From the NCBI GenBank assembly GCA_014529385.2, contig CM043942.1, forward strand, positions 105,810,141 through 105,874,140: a stretch of DNA of 64,000 bases, in the 5' to 3' direction. The translations under genes and the position numbers were made by a program. The notes under the pieces are model-generated. The model made no database searches. It was not told the origin of the DNA and was given only the letters and a program-made list of their open reading frames with translations. How positions within the stretch are numbered: position 1 is the first letter of the stretch; each line of letters starts with the position of its first letter. This stretch comes from Adiantum capillus-veneris (lineage: Eukaryota > Streptophyta > Polypodiopsida > Polypodiales > Pteridaceae). Positions 32,326 through 45,170 of the stretch are shown here, piece after piece.

Positions 32326-34061
32326 TTATGAGAGAGATGAGACTCTCTTTTTGAAACAATAGTCCAGGCCAGTTATGCCGAATGAGGGCTTGTATGATGG
32401 TCTTCCGGATTGATTATGGTTAAATCCGTTCTGGCAGTATTTTTTAATTAGTATAGATATCTCTTCCCAGGCCAAAGAGGGGGTAGATAAAGAGTAGCAA
32501 ATTAAGTAAAGAAGGCCAATACAAGCCCAAATAGAGGCTTTGTATGGCCTACTGCTAGTTCTTTTAATGAATTCTATGTGAGGAAGCTTAAGAGGATCCT
32601 TTCTCCAGATAAATCTAAGGTCATATCCACCTGTAGATGGGGAGTGAAGGGATATTGAAATGTTAAGAAATTGGGTTGATTTGCAAAAGTCCCCAACAAC
32701 AGTCGAGTTACCTAGGAGGGAAGTAGGCTCAATTTTTGGGCAGTGGGGGTAGATTAGATCAATCTTTTTAGAGAACATTCTGTTGTTAACACTGCGACAG
32801 GTCATCCATATATCTAAAAGTATGATTGAATAATGGAAGTATTTTATGGTTAGTTTCCATGTTCTTAAGACACCATTTGTATTCTAAAAAATCCAGGTAA
32901 ATGTTGCACATAAGTGGTGAGCAAGAGAAGCCCATAGGGATGCCAAGGCATTGGTTAAAGCAGCAGCCGCCTGCAATAACTGTGCAGTTATTCAACAACC
33001 AAAAAATATAGGAGCAGAGCTTTGTTTCATTGAAGCGTAGAGGGTGTATGGAGTGAGATGCTTGAATCCATCTGGGTTTCTTGGATAGGGAGATAAAATG
33101 ATATTTTCTCTTTTTAGCATTGGTAAAGGCTAAATTAATAACCATAGAGAAAACAGTCTTAAGGCCGAGATCTCCACTAAGTGGAATGTTTTCATAGCAT
33201 TGTGTAATATCAGTTGTGTAAAGATGTGGAAGATATGTTGAGGAAGGTTAAGTGTGCCTTCTGTAGTGTTTTTTGTTAACCAGAAGGGATTGTATTTGAT
33301 ATTTAGAAGATCCTTGCAGATTCTCTGCTTCTCTGCACAAATGAGTTCAAATTCTATGAGAATAATATCAAGGCAAAGAGTAATATCTTTGGTGATATAT
33401 GTGAAGATACAGTTAGAGGCATCAGATATCCATCTGAATTTATGTTTGTGGAATTTATATGTAGGAAATAGTACTGGTAACCTGGTGTTACTAAGTGAAT
33501 AATCAAACTGTCCTAGATGTTTAGAGATCTTGTTAGAGATATCTTGCGGCGTATTGTTAGTATGACAGAATTCTTTACCTGATACTCGATCCCGAGCTTC
33601 TTTCCAAGCAAGGTATTTGCACATAATAGTAGGACAATTGGCGCTTTTGTCAAGTCCGACCACAAGCGATTTATTTGAGATTAGTTGAAAATCAAGATCT
33701 AGTTGAGGTGTAAGCGAAGAGCTATCAGAAGAAAGCCATTTCCTAGGAAGTAGATAAATTTTATGAAGGAAGCCTTCCTTCATTAATTCCTTTAAGTCCG
33801 GTAGGACTGTCATCTCCAGTCGAAGGGCACTAACAAGGTCAGTGAGGCAGCTAAGTAAAGCTGATAGGGCAAGTTAAGTGTTTTTTGGATAGTTAGGTAT
33901 GTGATTGAGCCCTTTGGCCAGTAACTTACGTATTGTGACATTATCGATAATGCTAAGGTCCTGAGTATAGACATGGTTACCAAATCCTTCAAAATTCCTG
34001 CAGAATGAGGTATATTGAATGCATGTACAGTAAGGGATTGTTTCTTGTCTAAGAAAGTCAT
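32326..34061 (-). pseudogene. P-element RT, unit b
   Basis: Pieces in three frames: 34061-33810; 33813-33130 with LPVLFPTYKFHKHKFRWISD (RT finger motif) and NPFWLTKNTTEG; motif A TTDITQCYENIPL in a shifted frame near 33190-33220; 33145-32786 with GIPMGFSCSPLMCNIYL and FRYMDD; then a one-base shift near 32795 and the C-terminal piece 32805-32326 (FLNISI, FIWRKDPLKLPHIEF), ending TAA. The C-terminal layout is as in the GIPMG RT family, and no GIY-YIG nuclease follows. Two extra bases just before motif A (near 33215) are also in unit a. Confidence 0.72.
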
Positions 34062-34302
34062 TATTTAAAACTCATCCTTTTATAGGATGGTGGTATTTCC
34101 ATCCTATGAGAATAATGTCAAGCAGTTTATGATTACCAAAAAATAAGTCAAAGCACTCACAAAAAAGATTTTTTGGTAAGATCCAATCGAGAAGCATATT
34201 GTGAAAAAGACAGTGTATGTAGATAGCACCACAATTCGAATCTTCTTTATTGAGAACTCTTCTTCCACATGGGTTTGTAGAGACCTGCAATATATTCATG
34301 GG

Positions 34303-35436
34303 TTAGATTTCAGGGAAGTTTCTAATTGCACGGAATCTGCCTCTCCCTCTTGTAAAGCTACGAGATTTTCCTCGATTAGACGAGGAGCTAGGTGTAAAAA
34401 ATGAGGTGAAGGAGTTGGGAGTAGCCAAAGAGTTAGCTCTTTTCAGAGCAGGAGAATCATCATCTTCAATACAAGGTTTAAGCAAATTAGTGATGAACTT
34501 AACCCCTTTAAAGTTAGCAGAAGTGGTGAGGTATAGACTGGGCTCATTTGCTTTAAGCTCTTTCAGAATATCATTCATAAGACCACGGAAGATATTAAAG
34601 GCAATTTTTGCAATCACAATCTGCTTAGCTTGTCCACCTAGCCATGAGCAGATGAGGGATAGATGAAAGTCGACTGGTTTCTCTGGGAATAACAGATCCA
34701 AATGGTTGAGGATAAACCATATTGCATGATCAAACCACATGATGCTTGATTCACAGGTAGCTTTGGGGTCAAGAAACCTGCAAGCACATTTCACATAGGG
34801 GTGGAAGATATTCCAGATGGACTCTGTGTAGAAATCTGGGTTACTTTTTGCAAATTCCATGCTACCTTTAGTACGTATGTACAATCCATCATTTGAGGGG
34901 CATTTGGAGTGGTCGATGAGATAAAGGTTAAAGGGTGCTTTAATCACTTCTCCCTTGTCCAAGAACTGCCCACCTTTAAGAATCTTGAGTTTACAGTCTT
35001 CCACGGTTGAGGCGGGAAGGTTGGCCAAGTACACCCAGGTTTCACTAAGAATAGGAGCCAGGAAGGCTATGTTAGGTAAAACCCACATTTGATGGTCAAC
35101 TCCGAGAGATTCAATTTCTATTTGTCTTATTGGTAAGACAGGAAATACTTTAGAGATTTTTGGTACCATCTCAAGGAGGTTAACATCATCGAGGGAACAA
35201 AGATTATTTTGAAATTCTTTTACTGCTTCTAGTGTTGCACTATCTCGATAGAAAATGCCACCAATTGGAGGGATGGAGGGGGTATTTGGGGTGCAGACAA
35301 ACGAGGGGTTTTCCACATAGTTTCGTAAGGAAGTTTGATAGCTCAACTCCAGATGAGGAGAGCTGGGCAAGCTCCTGCTGATATTGTGAAGCAAGGACAG
35401 GAAGTTGGGAAATATATTGGGACAACAAATTAACAC
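34303..35436 (-). CDS. P-element gag-like ORF, unit b
   Basis: Longest form of this protein (377 codons). The region from SLDDVNLLEMVPKISKVFPV onward is shared with unit a; the first 60 or so residues may be a shifted frame of the N-terminal ORF. Features: a conserved cysteine-containing block (HPYVKCACRFLDPKATCESS), a hydrophobic helix, a Ser-rich linker and an RG-rich basic tail (RGKSRSFTRGRGRF). No zinc finger or known capsid signature. Role as an RNA-binding gag-like protein is inferred from tail and order. Confidence 0.55.
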   Translation of the reverse strand: MLICCPNIFPNFLSLLHNISRSLPSSPHLELSYQTSLRNYVENPSFVCTPNTPSIPPIGGIFYRDSATLEAVKEFQNNLCSLDDVNLLEMVPKISKVFPVLPIRQIEIESLGVDHQMWVLPNIAFLAPILSETWVYLANLPASTVEDCKLKILKGGQFLDKGEVIKAPFNLYLIDHSKCPSNDGLYIRTKGSMEFAKSNPDFYTESIWNIFHPYVKCACRFLDPKATCESSIMWFDHAIWFILNHLDLLFPEKPVDFHLSLICSWLGGQAKQIVIAKIAFNIFRGLMNDILKELKANEPSLYLTTSANFKGVKFITNLLKPCIEDDDSPALKRANSLATPNSFTSFFTPSSSSNRGKSRSFTRGRGRFRAIRNFPEI

Positions 35437-35760
35437 CTTCTAGGGGGTCTTTGTCTAATGTAGCCAGAATTTTTACCCAGTCATTAAATAACAACATATG
35501 CAAGACAGAAAGTTTTTTATTTGAGACAAGAGCTGAATCATGAATAAGCTATGAAGCATCCAAACTTTTAATACATCCGAGGGCAAGAGAGGAGGCCACA
35601 GAGAGGGGCTCCGAGGTAAGTTCCAATCCTTGAGATAAAGCAAGAGTCTGCAAAAACAGTGAAGTCAGGTTTACTTTTTCTTGCCATAGTATGTAATACA
35701 TAATTTGGCTTTCCTAGCAAGGAAAGGTCTAGTTCTAGTAGCCAAGGCATTATTTGGTGT
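35437..35760 (-). pseudogene. P-element N-terminal ORF, unit b, broken
   Basis: Matches the 157-codon frame of unit a, but a TAG near 35549 and small changes split it. Confidence 0.45.
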
Positions 35761-38136
35761 ATGGTCTTTTAAGGTAAAGCTTAATCTGATCAAGAATCTT
35801 TGCATGATTCTCAGGGTTGTGATTAATAATCATGCGAGCTGTCATTCTATAACGTGAGCAGTCCTGAAATAGAGGTGACATAAAGATTAGCAAAGTGTCT
35901 ATATTGTAAAGTATACTTGGTCGTGCAAACCTTCAACCGGCAAAGTCAGAGACTATGGTAGCCGTGAGCAGGGAACCAGAAAAAAAGTCTAAAAGGGACC
36001 ACCTAACACCAATCTACCGATGAAGGATATATAGACTGTGGGTCCAATATAGAGCTCCATTCCTAAGATAATTTCCTAGGCCAGCATCCCGGTTTCCCCC
36101 AAAAAGAAGAAACCTTATGTATAGGATGTGTGTGTAGCTGTTTAAATCTTAACTAATAAGACATAATTTAATTTTTACATTCAAAAGACAGCTGGCCAAG
36201 GAATTATGAACTGATATGTACAAAAATAACTCAATATTATAATTATTTAGGTACAATGACTATAGGAAGGAGATCCTCTTTCAGTAACACTAGTAGTAAA
36301 AGAACTTCCCCGTTCCTCAGTGAGTATTTCATTACAGAAAGATTGCTTGCTAAAGAAAAGAAAGCCATCCAAGATAAGATAGATTCCTTACCTGCATCCA
36401 TCCAAACAAGACAACAATTTAGTTAGCCTTTAATGTTTTTTACAGGTATCAATGGACCATACCAGTTGTTATCCACGTCCATCTTACAAAACTTTTTTAA
36501 CTTTAAACAAGCTAGGTCCACAGTAAATTCTTTTTGTATATGAGTTCAATTCTTACTTTTTTCCTAAGTTACAGAGTTTTCTTTTTAATCCGAGTGGCAT
36601 ATTCCCCAAAGAGAATATCCTTCATGAGTTATTTAATTGTCATTTTGGTGAGATTTTATCAATAAGCATAGATACTATCTCCTAGGTATAGAACAGATGT
36701 TGTATTTATCATACAAATGGGATCCAATGTAATCTATAAGTTACAACCTTATAGCTAGACAAGTAGTAGAAGCCTAGCCCGACCAAAAAAAGACAGAGAC
36801 TATCAAAAAAAATATAACGATCTGGTTCTTCATAGAGTGCAACAGATCATATTCCATCCTATAAAAGAAACATAAACTAGAACATGGGTCCGAAAATTGT
36901 GGTTCAACAATTTACCACTCCCTCCATATGGAAGGTTCTTCCAAGTCACAAAAAGTAGACAACAAGCCATTCATTAATTCCAGCCAATGCATTAGAAGCA
37001 GTATTCCATCCTTATCCGAGGTACAACCCTTTTCGAGCTTCTGTTGAAGCCAAAATTGCCATATACTTACCTTCACAAACAGTTTGAACCGAGAACCATT
37101 TCAACACCCAAAAATGTTGGGTTATATCCAGCTTTATTTTCAAATATAGATGATGATCCTTTCCGCAGAATGTGATCACGCACAGTGATAAAGAGTACCT
37201 AGCGCCTCAGTTGCTACAAGGGCTAAGAGTACCCCCATTTTTTGAAAAGAACCATTTATGCCGAGACTAGGAAATGTGAGAACGCACAGTAATGCAAAAT
37301 TTAAACAGTGCCTCAGTTATTATACAGGTCAAGAATAACCCCATTTTTCTGAGAAAAACCAGTTATGCCAAGATTAGGTAAAGCATGCAGACGCTAATTC
37401 CCTGCAGCGGGTTTTTTTAGAAAACCCATTTACAAGATCATATCGCAGTTTAAAGTCATACTGCACACAGTTTTTTTTCCACAAGAGCAGAAAGACCCTA
37501 TTTCCCGATGTATACCAAAGCATTCCAGCCAATCATTATCTTTTATTGGCCTAAGAGGTGCCAACCACACACAGTATGAAGAGCCGACAGACCCCGACAG
37601 TTTACCAAAGAAGCGGCATAGCCAGTCCAAGGGCAGGAGCACCTCCCATTTATATTTCCATGATGTTATATCATACCATGTCAGCCCATAGCAGACGGGG
37701 GTGTATCATCCCAATAGTTACCATACCAAGCTAACATCATTCCCTCAGGTGTACAGTCAACAAGATAGGCCAGAGAAAGTTGTTGTGTATGCACAAGCAG
37801 TCCCAAGGCCCACAATAATGTCCAAGTACAGTAGTTGTGATTATGCAGCGGCTACTTTCTGAGCCGATACCTCAATTACATGTAGGTATTTCAAAAGAGT
37901 CCATTATTTTGCTCAAATGCTAGGCAAAAAAGTTTGTCTTTCTAAGTATAAGACAAATACACACTGTAAAACTCAGACGACATCATTCTTCTCTTACCAT
38001 GCAAGGTATTGCAACACCACTTAAACAAAAACCGAAGCTTAGTGAGGTACCTATGTTACTTCAGTTGCAAGCTCCATTTTGGCAAGATCAGACAGCAGCG
38101 AAAAAAAGAAGAAATAAAGGCCTACTCCAGGGCTAA
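35761..38136 (-). other. P-element 5' leader, unit b
   Basis: Non-coding, colinear with 29480-31842. Small A-runs and a few indels distinguish the two. Confidence 0.6.
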
Positions 38137-38173
38137 GTGAGGGCCAGAGTATGCCCTCACCTCAGTATATATA
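38137..38173 (-). promoter_or_regulatory. P-element leader stem-loop and TATA-like box, unit b
   Basis: Stem arms 38137-38144 and 38153-38160, TATATATA at 38166-38173. Confidence 0.45.
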
Positions 38174-38438
38174 GGAAGTCATGCATGCTCCCAGAGTCAT
38201 CAGATTGAATGCAATCGGCCGCCCTCAACTGCTCAAGCCTGTAGGCTCCATAGCTTGGGGAAGGTGACTGAGAGTGGACAGAGGCCGCCTACCCCATGAA
38301 ATAATTACACTTCACGCTTTGGTCTAAGCGGGGGCCAAGTCCCCAGTCATCTTTATTATGCAACCATGGGGGGGGGGGGGAGGTTTTTTTCTTTTGGGAA
38401 GTTTTTCTTTAAAAATACAACTTATGACCAGTATACCA

Positions 38439-38464
38439 GTGTGTGTGTGTGTGTGTGTGTGTGT
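38439..38464. repeat. (GT)n at the 5' edge of P unit b
   Basis: Homology to other P units stops inside this run; unrelated sequence follows (TTCCTACCCAATG). Confidence 0.9.
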
Positions 38465-39424
<960 letters not shown>

Positions 39425-39448
39425 CCCTCCCCCATCCCAAAGGAGAGA

Positions 39449-39480
39449 TCCACTTGGTGGAGGATGGTCCACCAAGTGGA
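39449..39480. repeat. 13-bp perfect inverted repeat
   Basis: TCCACTTGGTGGA (39449-39461) and TCCACCAAGTGGA (39468-39480) around the loop GGATGG. A related, weaker form lies at about 42239-42268 in an LTR. Confidence 0.7.
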
Positions 39481-39586
39481 CCAATCCCCCACCAATTGTA
39501 GTAAATGCTTCCTAAAAATTTCCATGTTTATAGCTCATTCATTTGTACTATGTTAAAATGGGTTTAGATGTGCGAATACCCATCAA

Positions 39587-39770
39587 TAATGTGTTGAACA
39601 GGGTTTAGATGTAAGAATACCCGATTGTTGTATGATAAAGGGGTCCTCCAGGGAGGAGAGTATGGTTTAAATGCCTGAATACCATCTGTAATGTGTTGAA
39701 CAGGGTTTAGATGTACTAATACCCAATTGTTGTATGATAAAGGGGTCCTCCATAGAGGAGAGTATGGTAC
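39587..39770. repeat. Tandem duplication, period about 103 bp
   Basis: TAATGTGTTGAACAGGGTTT starts at about 39587 and 39689, and each is followed by GTTGTATGATAAAGGGGTCC and a GGAGAGTATGG end. Confidence 0.8.
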
Positions 39771-39969
39771 TATGAAAACCACATACCTGAGATCTCATGA
39801 TTTTGGTTGACGTATTACCCCAAATTTGTGAACTATGTCGCCATGGTGGTTACTATACAATAATCCGATCTGCAAGATAAAGACCACTTGAAATTCCACA
39901 CCTCCTCGAGGGTGGACATTGATTACAGTATATGGACTATATGTAAGCATGTAGGTTCTTGACCAATTT

Positions 39970-40125
39970 AGGAGCTGAGAGCCCCAACCCATCCCTTTGG
40001 ATTGGGTGGATCAAGCTAGTAATAATATAAATTGTATTACCTTAATCCAATAAGGAGCTAAAGAGCCCCAACCCATCCCTTTGGATTAGGTGTGTCAAGA
40101 TATTAATAATAGACATTAAGCGTTC
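39970..40125. repeat. Tandem duplication, period 84 bp
   Basis: AGCCCCAACCCATCCCTTTG occurs at 39980 and 40064 with similar surroundings. Confidence 0.75.
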
Positions 40126-40240
40126 CAATTCCTAGGGAATAATTATACCAGAGAGCAGCCAAACCAATTCTTAGGGTATGAATACCCATATGCTAACAAA
40201 AACCGTCTGATTAAAGTCAGGATAAATTGGACTAGCTAAT

Positions 40241-40379
40241 TATTATTTAATATATTATCTAATTCCAATTGTTTTAAGTATGGCACTAGTCCGACCAAAG
40301 ACTAGTAGGAGGTATGAAAATCCCCTCATAATTGAACCATACTTAGACAATTGTATTAAAATAATATATTAAATAACAA
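40241..40379. repeat. Foldback (possible MITE-like remnant)
   Basis: Arms of about 43 bp (40241-40283 and 40337-40379) pair with few mismatches; the right arm starts CCATACTTAGACAATTG. The loop contains a second small stem, ACTAGTC/GACTAGT (40285-40306). Confidence 0.6.
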
Positions 40380-41289
40380 TATTTTAAAACAAGATTTCAT
40401 AAAACTCAATTAACATTTCATATATAGCAATACAACATTCTGTATCTAATGGATAATACAATTATTTTGATCAAAAATTTGATCTTTGATCATTACAAAT
40501 TGATATCTTAATGGTGTATCTCTCTGTGTCCACCCTTTGGGATGAGCTTCCACTACATCTACATAGAGAAGGATCCAGTTGTTACCTGCATCCATACAAA
40601 AACATTCAGTTAGAACTCGCTCTCACTCCTCTCGTAAAATGTTTGCAGTTACCTCCACGCACAAGTACATCTCGTACTTGAAGGATTTTTTTTTTTAGAC
40701 ACCCTTACATGAGACATATTCCACATGTGGAGAATATAAGTCTTTGGGACTGACATCGGTGCCCACTATTTCAATTCTATGTCACGACAAAGTCCCTAGG
40801 TGCTAGTCAAATTTGTGTTCTAGACCATTTTTTGCACGACGTATCAAGAGCAATTTTGGTGGCCAAAAATTGTCGAATACTTGGAATGCCTTGTTAAGGT
40901 ACAAGTACAGCTAAACAATATTACAGATGGTTGTTTATGCATATAGCAAGGCTATGAGTTGTTAATGAACAGGTTTCATTGTTTATACCTAGAAGTGATT
41001 ACTGTTTCACCTTTTATTATGGTTCAAACCTTTCAACACGGCTTGCAAATGATTGCAACTGAAAGTATTTAGTTTCTTTTCAAAACTATTTACATTCCTT
41101 TTAATGTGTGCTAGGAGCACCATATTCGCCATAAGTATAGGCAAGGATGATTATGGATATACAGGTTCAAATCTATTTTTTGCTAAATGCATGCACATTA
41201 GGTTTTATGGGCCCTAGTGTTTAGCAAAGGCTGATCTGGAACTGCATGCATATTCCTCAAGTTGTTGCTTATGAAGCATTTTGCACTCT
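40380..41289. other. No recognised gene
   Basis: AT-rich decayed sequence; no frame with a family signal. Confidence 0.4.
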
Positions 41290-42067
41290 ATGTGCAGTAT
41301 CTCTATGAGATTACTTTTGGGTCTACCACTCACCAATAGAGGTCATGGCTTGGTTTGGGTGCTTCTGGATATTTTCAAGTTAACCACGATGGTTATTCAG
41401 GACATTGTTGATTCCTCAGCAATGTTGTACGATATTGTGATCCCCGTTTACTAGTCATCTGGGACGACTGTCTGTAGACCGTGGGGGGAAACACACCTCG
41501 ATATTGTCTGTTATCCAAGGGGATAGGCAGATTACAAAGTGTAATCTTGTGCTAAAGGATATACAAAGTGCGTACATTAGTACCAAGCAATCCAATTAAT
41601 AAGCATTTATTACTCTACTTGGAGTTTGCGTACCATCAGATCAAGCATATTTGTGATTAGGTTTAGTCTCTTCATGTTTAAATCAGGTTCTCAACCTTGA
41701 ACACTAGTTATGGTGGGGTTATTTATTGATGAAATTTGAGAACAAGTCAAGGACTTACACTTGGCTGATGAGTTAGTTTCACAGAAAGTGAAAAGCGGTA
41801 CTCTTTCAGGTACATCTTTGTTGTGATAACTCGTTTAAGCCTGCTCATGTGCATTCTAAATGGGGTCTACACACTAGATGGTTCCAAAAGGACAACAATG
41901 TGCAAAATCACAATTTTATTCTTGATTTCATTGAACCTCCTATTGTACCGTGTTTTGGTCAAACAACTGGATCCGTGAAGGCTACCACTATGGAACATTA
42001 GTGTTCTTATGAAGATCCTACAACTTTTGTTTTTGCGGACGAAAATGCTTCTCCAAGGGGGGAGTAA
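41290..42067 (+). pseudogene. Chromovirus-type Gypsy pol 3' end, decayed
   Basis: Translation in pieces gives LLLGLPLTNRGHGLVWVLLD, recalling the integrase core GLP..RG...V.V..D pattern, and ends FVFADENASPRGE followed by TAA, like chromovirus pol ends. AAGGGGGGAG at 42055-42064 is the polypurine tract. Many stops; only the 3' end is convincing. Confidence 0.5.
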
Positions 42068-42280
42068 TGTCATGCCAAGGGTAGGACTATAGGAGGGCAT
42101 GGTCCTGGCCAAGGGATGATGGATACACATGCAGTACAGGGGCTATATATAGCTAAGAGCCAGAGGGCCAAGGGCCTACATATAGGTATGGTTGGGTGGT
42201 TATCGGCATGTCTATCTCCCTATGCCCTTTCAAGAAAGGTCCACTTGGTGGGAGATAGACCACCAAAAGCATAATTAGAG
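42068..42280 (+). repeat. Start of a chromovirus LTR
   Basis: Begins TGTCATGCC right after the polypurine tract and has a TATATATA box at 42144-42151. The right end is unclear. Confidence 0.5.
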
Positions 42281-43682
42281 ATGAAATGTCAATTTTAGAG
42301 ATGAAATATCAATTCTAATACACGGGAAATGGTTATTTTTTAAGAAAAGAATGATATGTTTTGTGATCCTCTTATTGCAGAACCCATTCATTTCAAATAA
42401 TTTGATTATTTTAGAAAGATCAACAAATGCAAAATATGTATGTGAAGCATTGTATATAATAGGTAACAATTGAGAAAATATAGACCTTTTCAGCCATCAT
42501 TTTTGGCCAATTGCGGCTTATGTCAATAAAGGTGACATTATGACAAGGTAGCTTGTCTTTTTGTCCTGCAGAACGCCATAGTGGGGTGGGTGGATTTTTG
42601 GTCCAAATTGTGGACCGTGGATGCAAGTCGATCGAATGGAGGACACATGTACAATCTACTTGTTTTTAAAAAAAAATCCATTGGATGCTCCATTAGCATT
42701 ACGGTTTGGAATTAGGGGCTCACATTTGCGTTTAGACTATACTTAGTGTTGATTTTGCGTGCTCCTTTTGTGTGTTTTTGCTTGATTTCATTGCATAAGT
42801 GAAAGCCTCATTTCAATTTTTTACTTGTGTCTTTGTTTGTGCTTTGCAAGATCTCTCCATAGATCCCCTAATATCTTGATTTGGAGCACATTGGCCCCTT
42901 AATCAATAGCTCTAATTTTTGCTTTATTAAGGTGTGTGAGTGAGGGGAGGAATCTGCAGGGTCAAGCATAACAAACTATTTTGTGGCTTTCTCCCACAAA
43001 GATCATGGCTTGGCCACTTGGTTTAGTGCATAGTCAAAGGGCATTTGATCCCTCCTCACATGGCCTATTTTTAGCCATGGGGAATGTGGTGGCCTTCAAC
43101 CAATGCACCAAACTTAATTGAAAAGTGAACTTTGGGTCCCCAAGAGAGGCTCAGGTGCTCCATATTTTTTAGCTACTGCATAGACCATACCTCCCTTCTC
43201 CAAAAGTCCCTATTGCCCATTTTTGGCATTGAGCTTTGAGTACATGCACTCAACACACATAGAGAGAATCTATAGTAGCTTACTCTACTGTAATTTACAA
43301 GCCCATCTTTTCAAACTACATAGGAGTGTACACATACAACCCCACAATAGCACTACTTTCTACCTCGATGAGAAGCTTCCCCTTTTAAAGAGGTCTTGAA
43401 CCTTGAGATGCTCATTAGTTCATTGTAGGAGCAGCACTCACCATCACCAAATTTTTACTGCAATAATGGCAACATACTATTCCAAACAAGCCATCAAAAG
43501 GTGTCACCGTTGTGGGCAAACTTCTTGGCATTTTTTTGTAGAGAGTTGTTGAGCATCTTGACTAGTCTTTGCTACATTAAAATTGGATTGCTTTCTACAG
43601 ATTCTACACCTTTTTAAGTTTTTTTGATTAAAAATCCACTACACTCATATTTTGGCACTTTTTGAAGGAACATTTTTTTAAG
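42281..43682. other. No recognised gene
   Basis: AT-rich spacer with no frame above background. May hold decayed LTR or leader sequence. Confidence 0.4.
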
Positions 43683-43859
43683 TGCTTGCTTAGAGGAGCT
43701 TCACATTAGGAGATTCTCTCTCTCCTACAGAGGAATAAAACTGCTTGCTTAGAGGAGCTTCACATTAGGAGATTCTCTCTCTCCTACAGAGGAATAAAAC
43801 TGCTTGCTTAGAGGAGCTTCACGTCGGGAAATCCTCTCTCTCCTAGAGAGAAATCAACT
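43683..43859. repeat. Three tandem copies of a 59-bp unit
   Basis: Units start TGCTTGCTTAGAGGAGCTTC at 43683, 43742 and 43801. The first two are identical; the third has about ten changes. Confidence 0.85.
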
Positions 43860-44081
43860 CAAGGGAAACTTCCATCATCCAATGCTTTAAAACAAAGAAG
43901 CCAAATTCTTCCCAAAGTTTCAAATCTTCTTCGAATCTCTCGAGCATCAATGGCTTCTTCTAACACACAAAGCAAAGATTCTTTCAAAGGAGAGCTTCAA
44001 GGCTTCAAGTTTTTCCTCGAGCTATAAGGATTTCTCTCTCACTAAAAAACTTTGTAATTCAAAGTTTAGATCTTTGCATCC

Positions 44082-44432
44082 ATGGCACATTACACCACAA
44101 TGTATGACCAAATTCTCATTTATGGAGACGATATCACCATGTGCTATTGTGAGGAGACAGACAATATACTTCAAGAGTCTCCTAGTGATAAGGCCTCTCC
44201 ATCCGAAATTATCAAAGAAAAGAAAAAGGAATCTGCAAGGGCAAGACCACCAACAAGAAATCTTGAATCTAGTTCCTCATTTCCTGGTTGTTCATTGAGA
44301 TGTTCATCAAATAAAGGTATCAAGAAATGCTACGAGTGTAGAAATCTCAAACACTTAGCAAAGGAATTCTGGAAGATTAAAGCATGTACACATTGTAGTA
44401 GCAATAGAAGCATCCAGACAGTAGCATTGTAG
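44082..44432 (+). pseudogene. Gag-like remnant with damaged zinc knuckle
   Basis: 116 codons starting MAHYTTMYDQILIYGDDITM, then a K/E/R-rich linker and CYECRNLKHLAKEF, where the last Cys of a C-x2-C-x4-H-x4-C knuckle is Phe. A second partial CTHC follows. About 280 bp later a purine tract and a Copia-like LTR follow, so this may be an element that lost its pol. Class uncertain. Confidence 0.45.
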
Positions 44433-44715
44433 AAGGGAAAAATATGAAGCCAGTGTCATGTGACTTGGCAATGATAATGGCGACTTATAGGAAAATATGG
44501 GTTGTCCCCACCCACATTTTTGGAGTCATATTGGAGGAAGACTCTCAGTCTGTGTTGGACAGTTTGGTCCTAGGAGACTCATAGTTCAAGGGGAGGTGTC
44601 TTTTCCCTTCGTGGCACGATAGTCCATCAAGTCATTATAACTTGCATGGTTCGGCCATTCTGGCAGTTGTACTCTTAGTTGGTCACTAGTCTAGTCCAAA
44701 GTCCAAGGGGAGGCT

Positions 44716-45063
44716 TGTTGGGATTGTGGCCTTTGGTCTATACCAAAAATTGGTGTGAAAATGATCTCTTGTACAGTCAATAGTCTAGTAAGCATGTAAG
44801 CATGTGCGGGCACATGGCCTACCACATGTGGAAGGTGAGTTGCATAAGAATCTAAAAGGGTATCACAATCATCATAGCTTATCCCAATTTATGGAGTCAC
44901 TCTCGACCTTTGGGAAAAGGTACCTATGTGACCCTTGAGAGCTTCACCTAGCCATATGAGCTACTATATAAATAGCAAGTTCTTGTACACATTTTTAGCC
45001 TCAACCGAATACAACCCATTGTATGTATGTTGTCAATTAATGATAGTCAAGTTATATTTTGAG

Positions 45064-45111
<48 letters not shown>

Positions 45112-45170
45112 ACTAGTGTAATTTTCAATGCTATAATCATGAATGCTAGTCTTGGTTATCCACCCTAACA
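44716..45170 (+). repeat. Copia-like LTR, copy 1
   Basis: TGTTGGG at the start pairs with CCCTAACA at the end. TATATAAA-type box at about 44964-44972 and a (CT)n run at 45066-45109. Confidence 0.7.

Noticed and set aside
32326-32805. GIY-YIG endonuclease after the P-element RT
   Set aside because: The C-terminal part has no GIY...YIG pattern and ends shortly after the RT thumb region.
43683-43859. CRISPR-like array
   Set aside because: Units are contiguous 59-bp tandem copies with no spacers, in a eukaryotic context.
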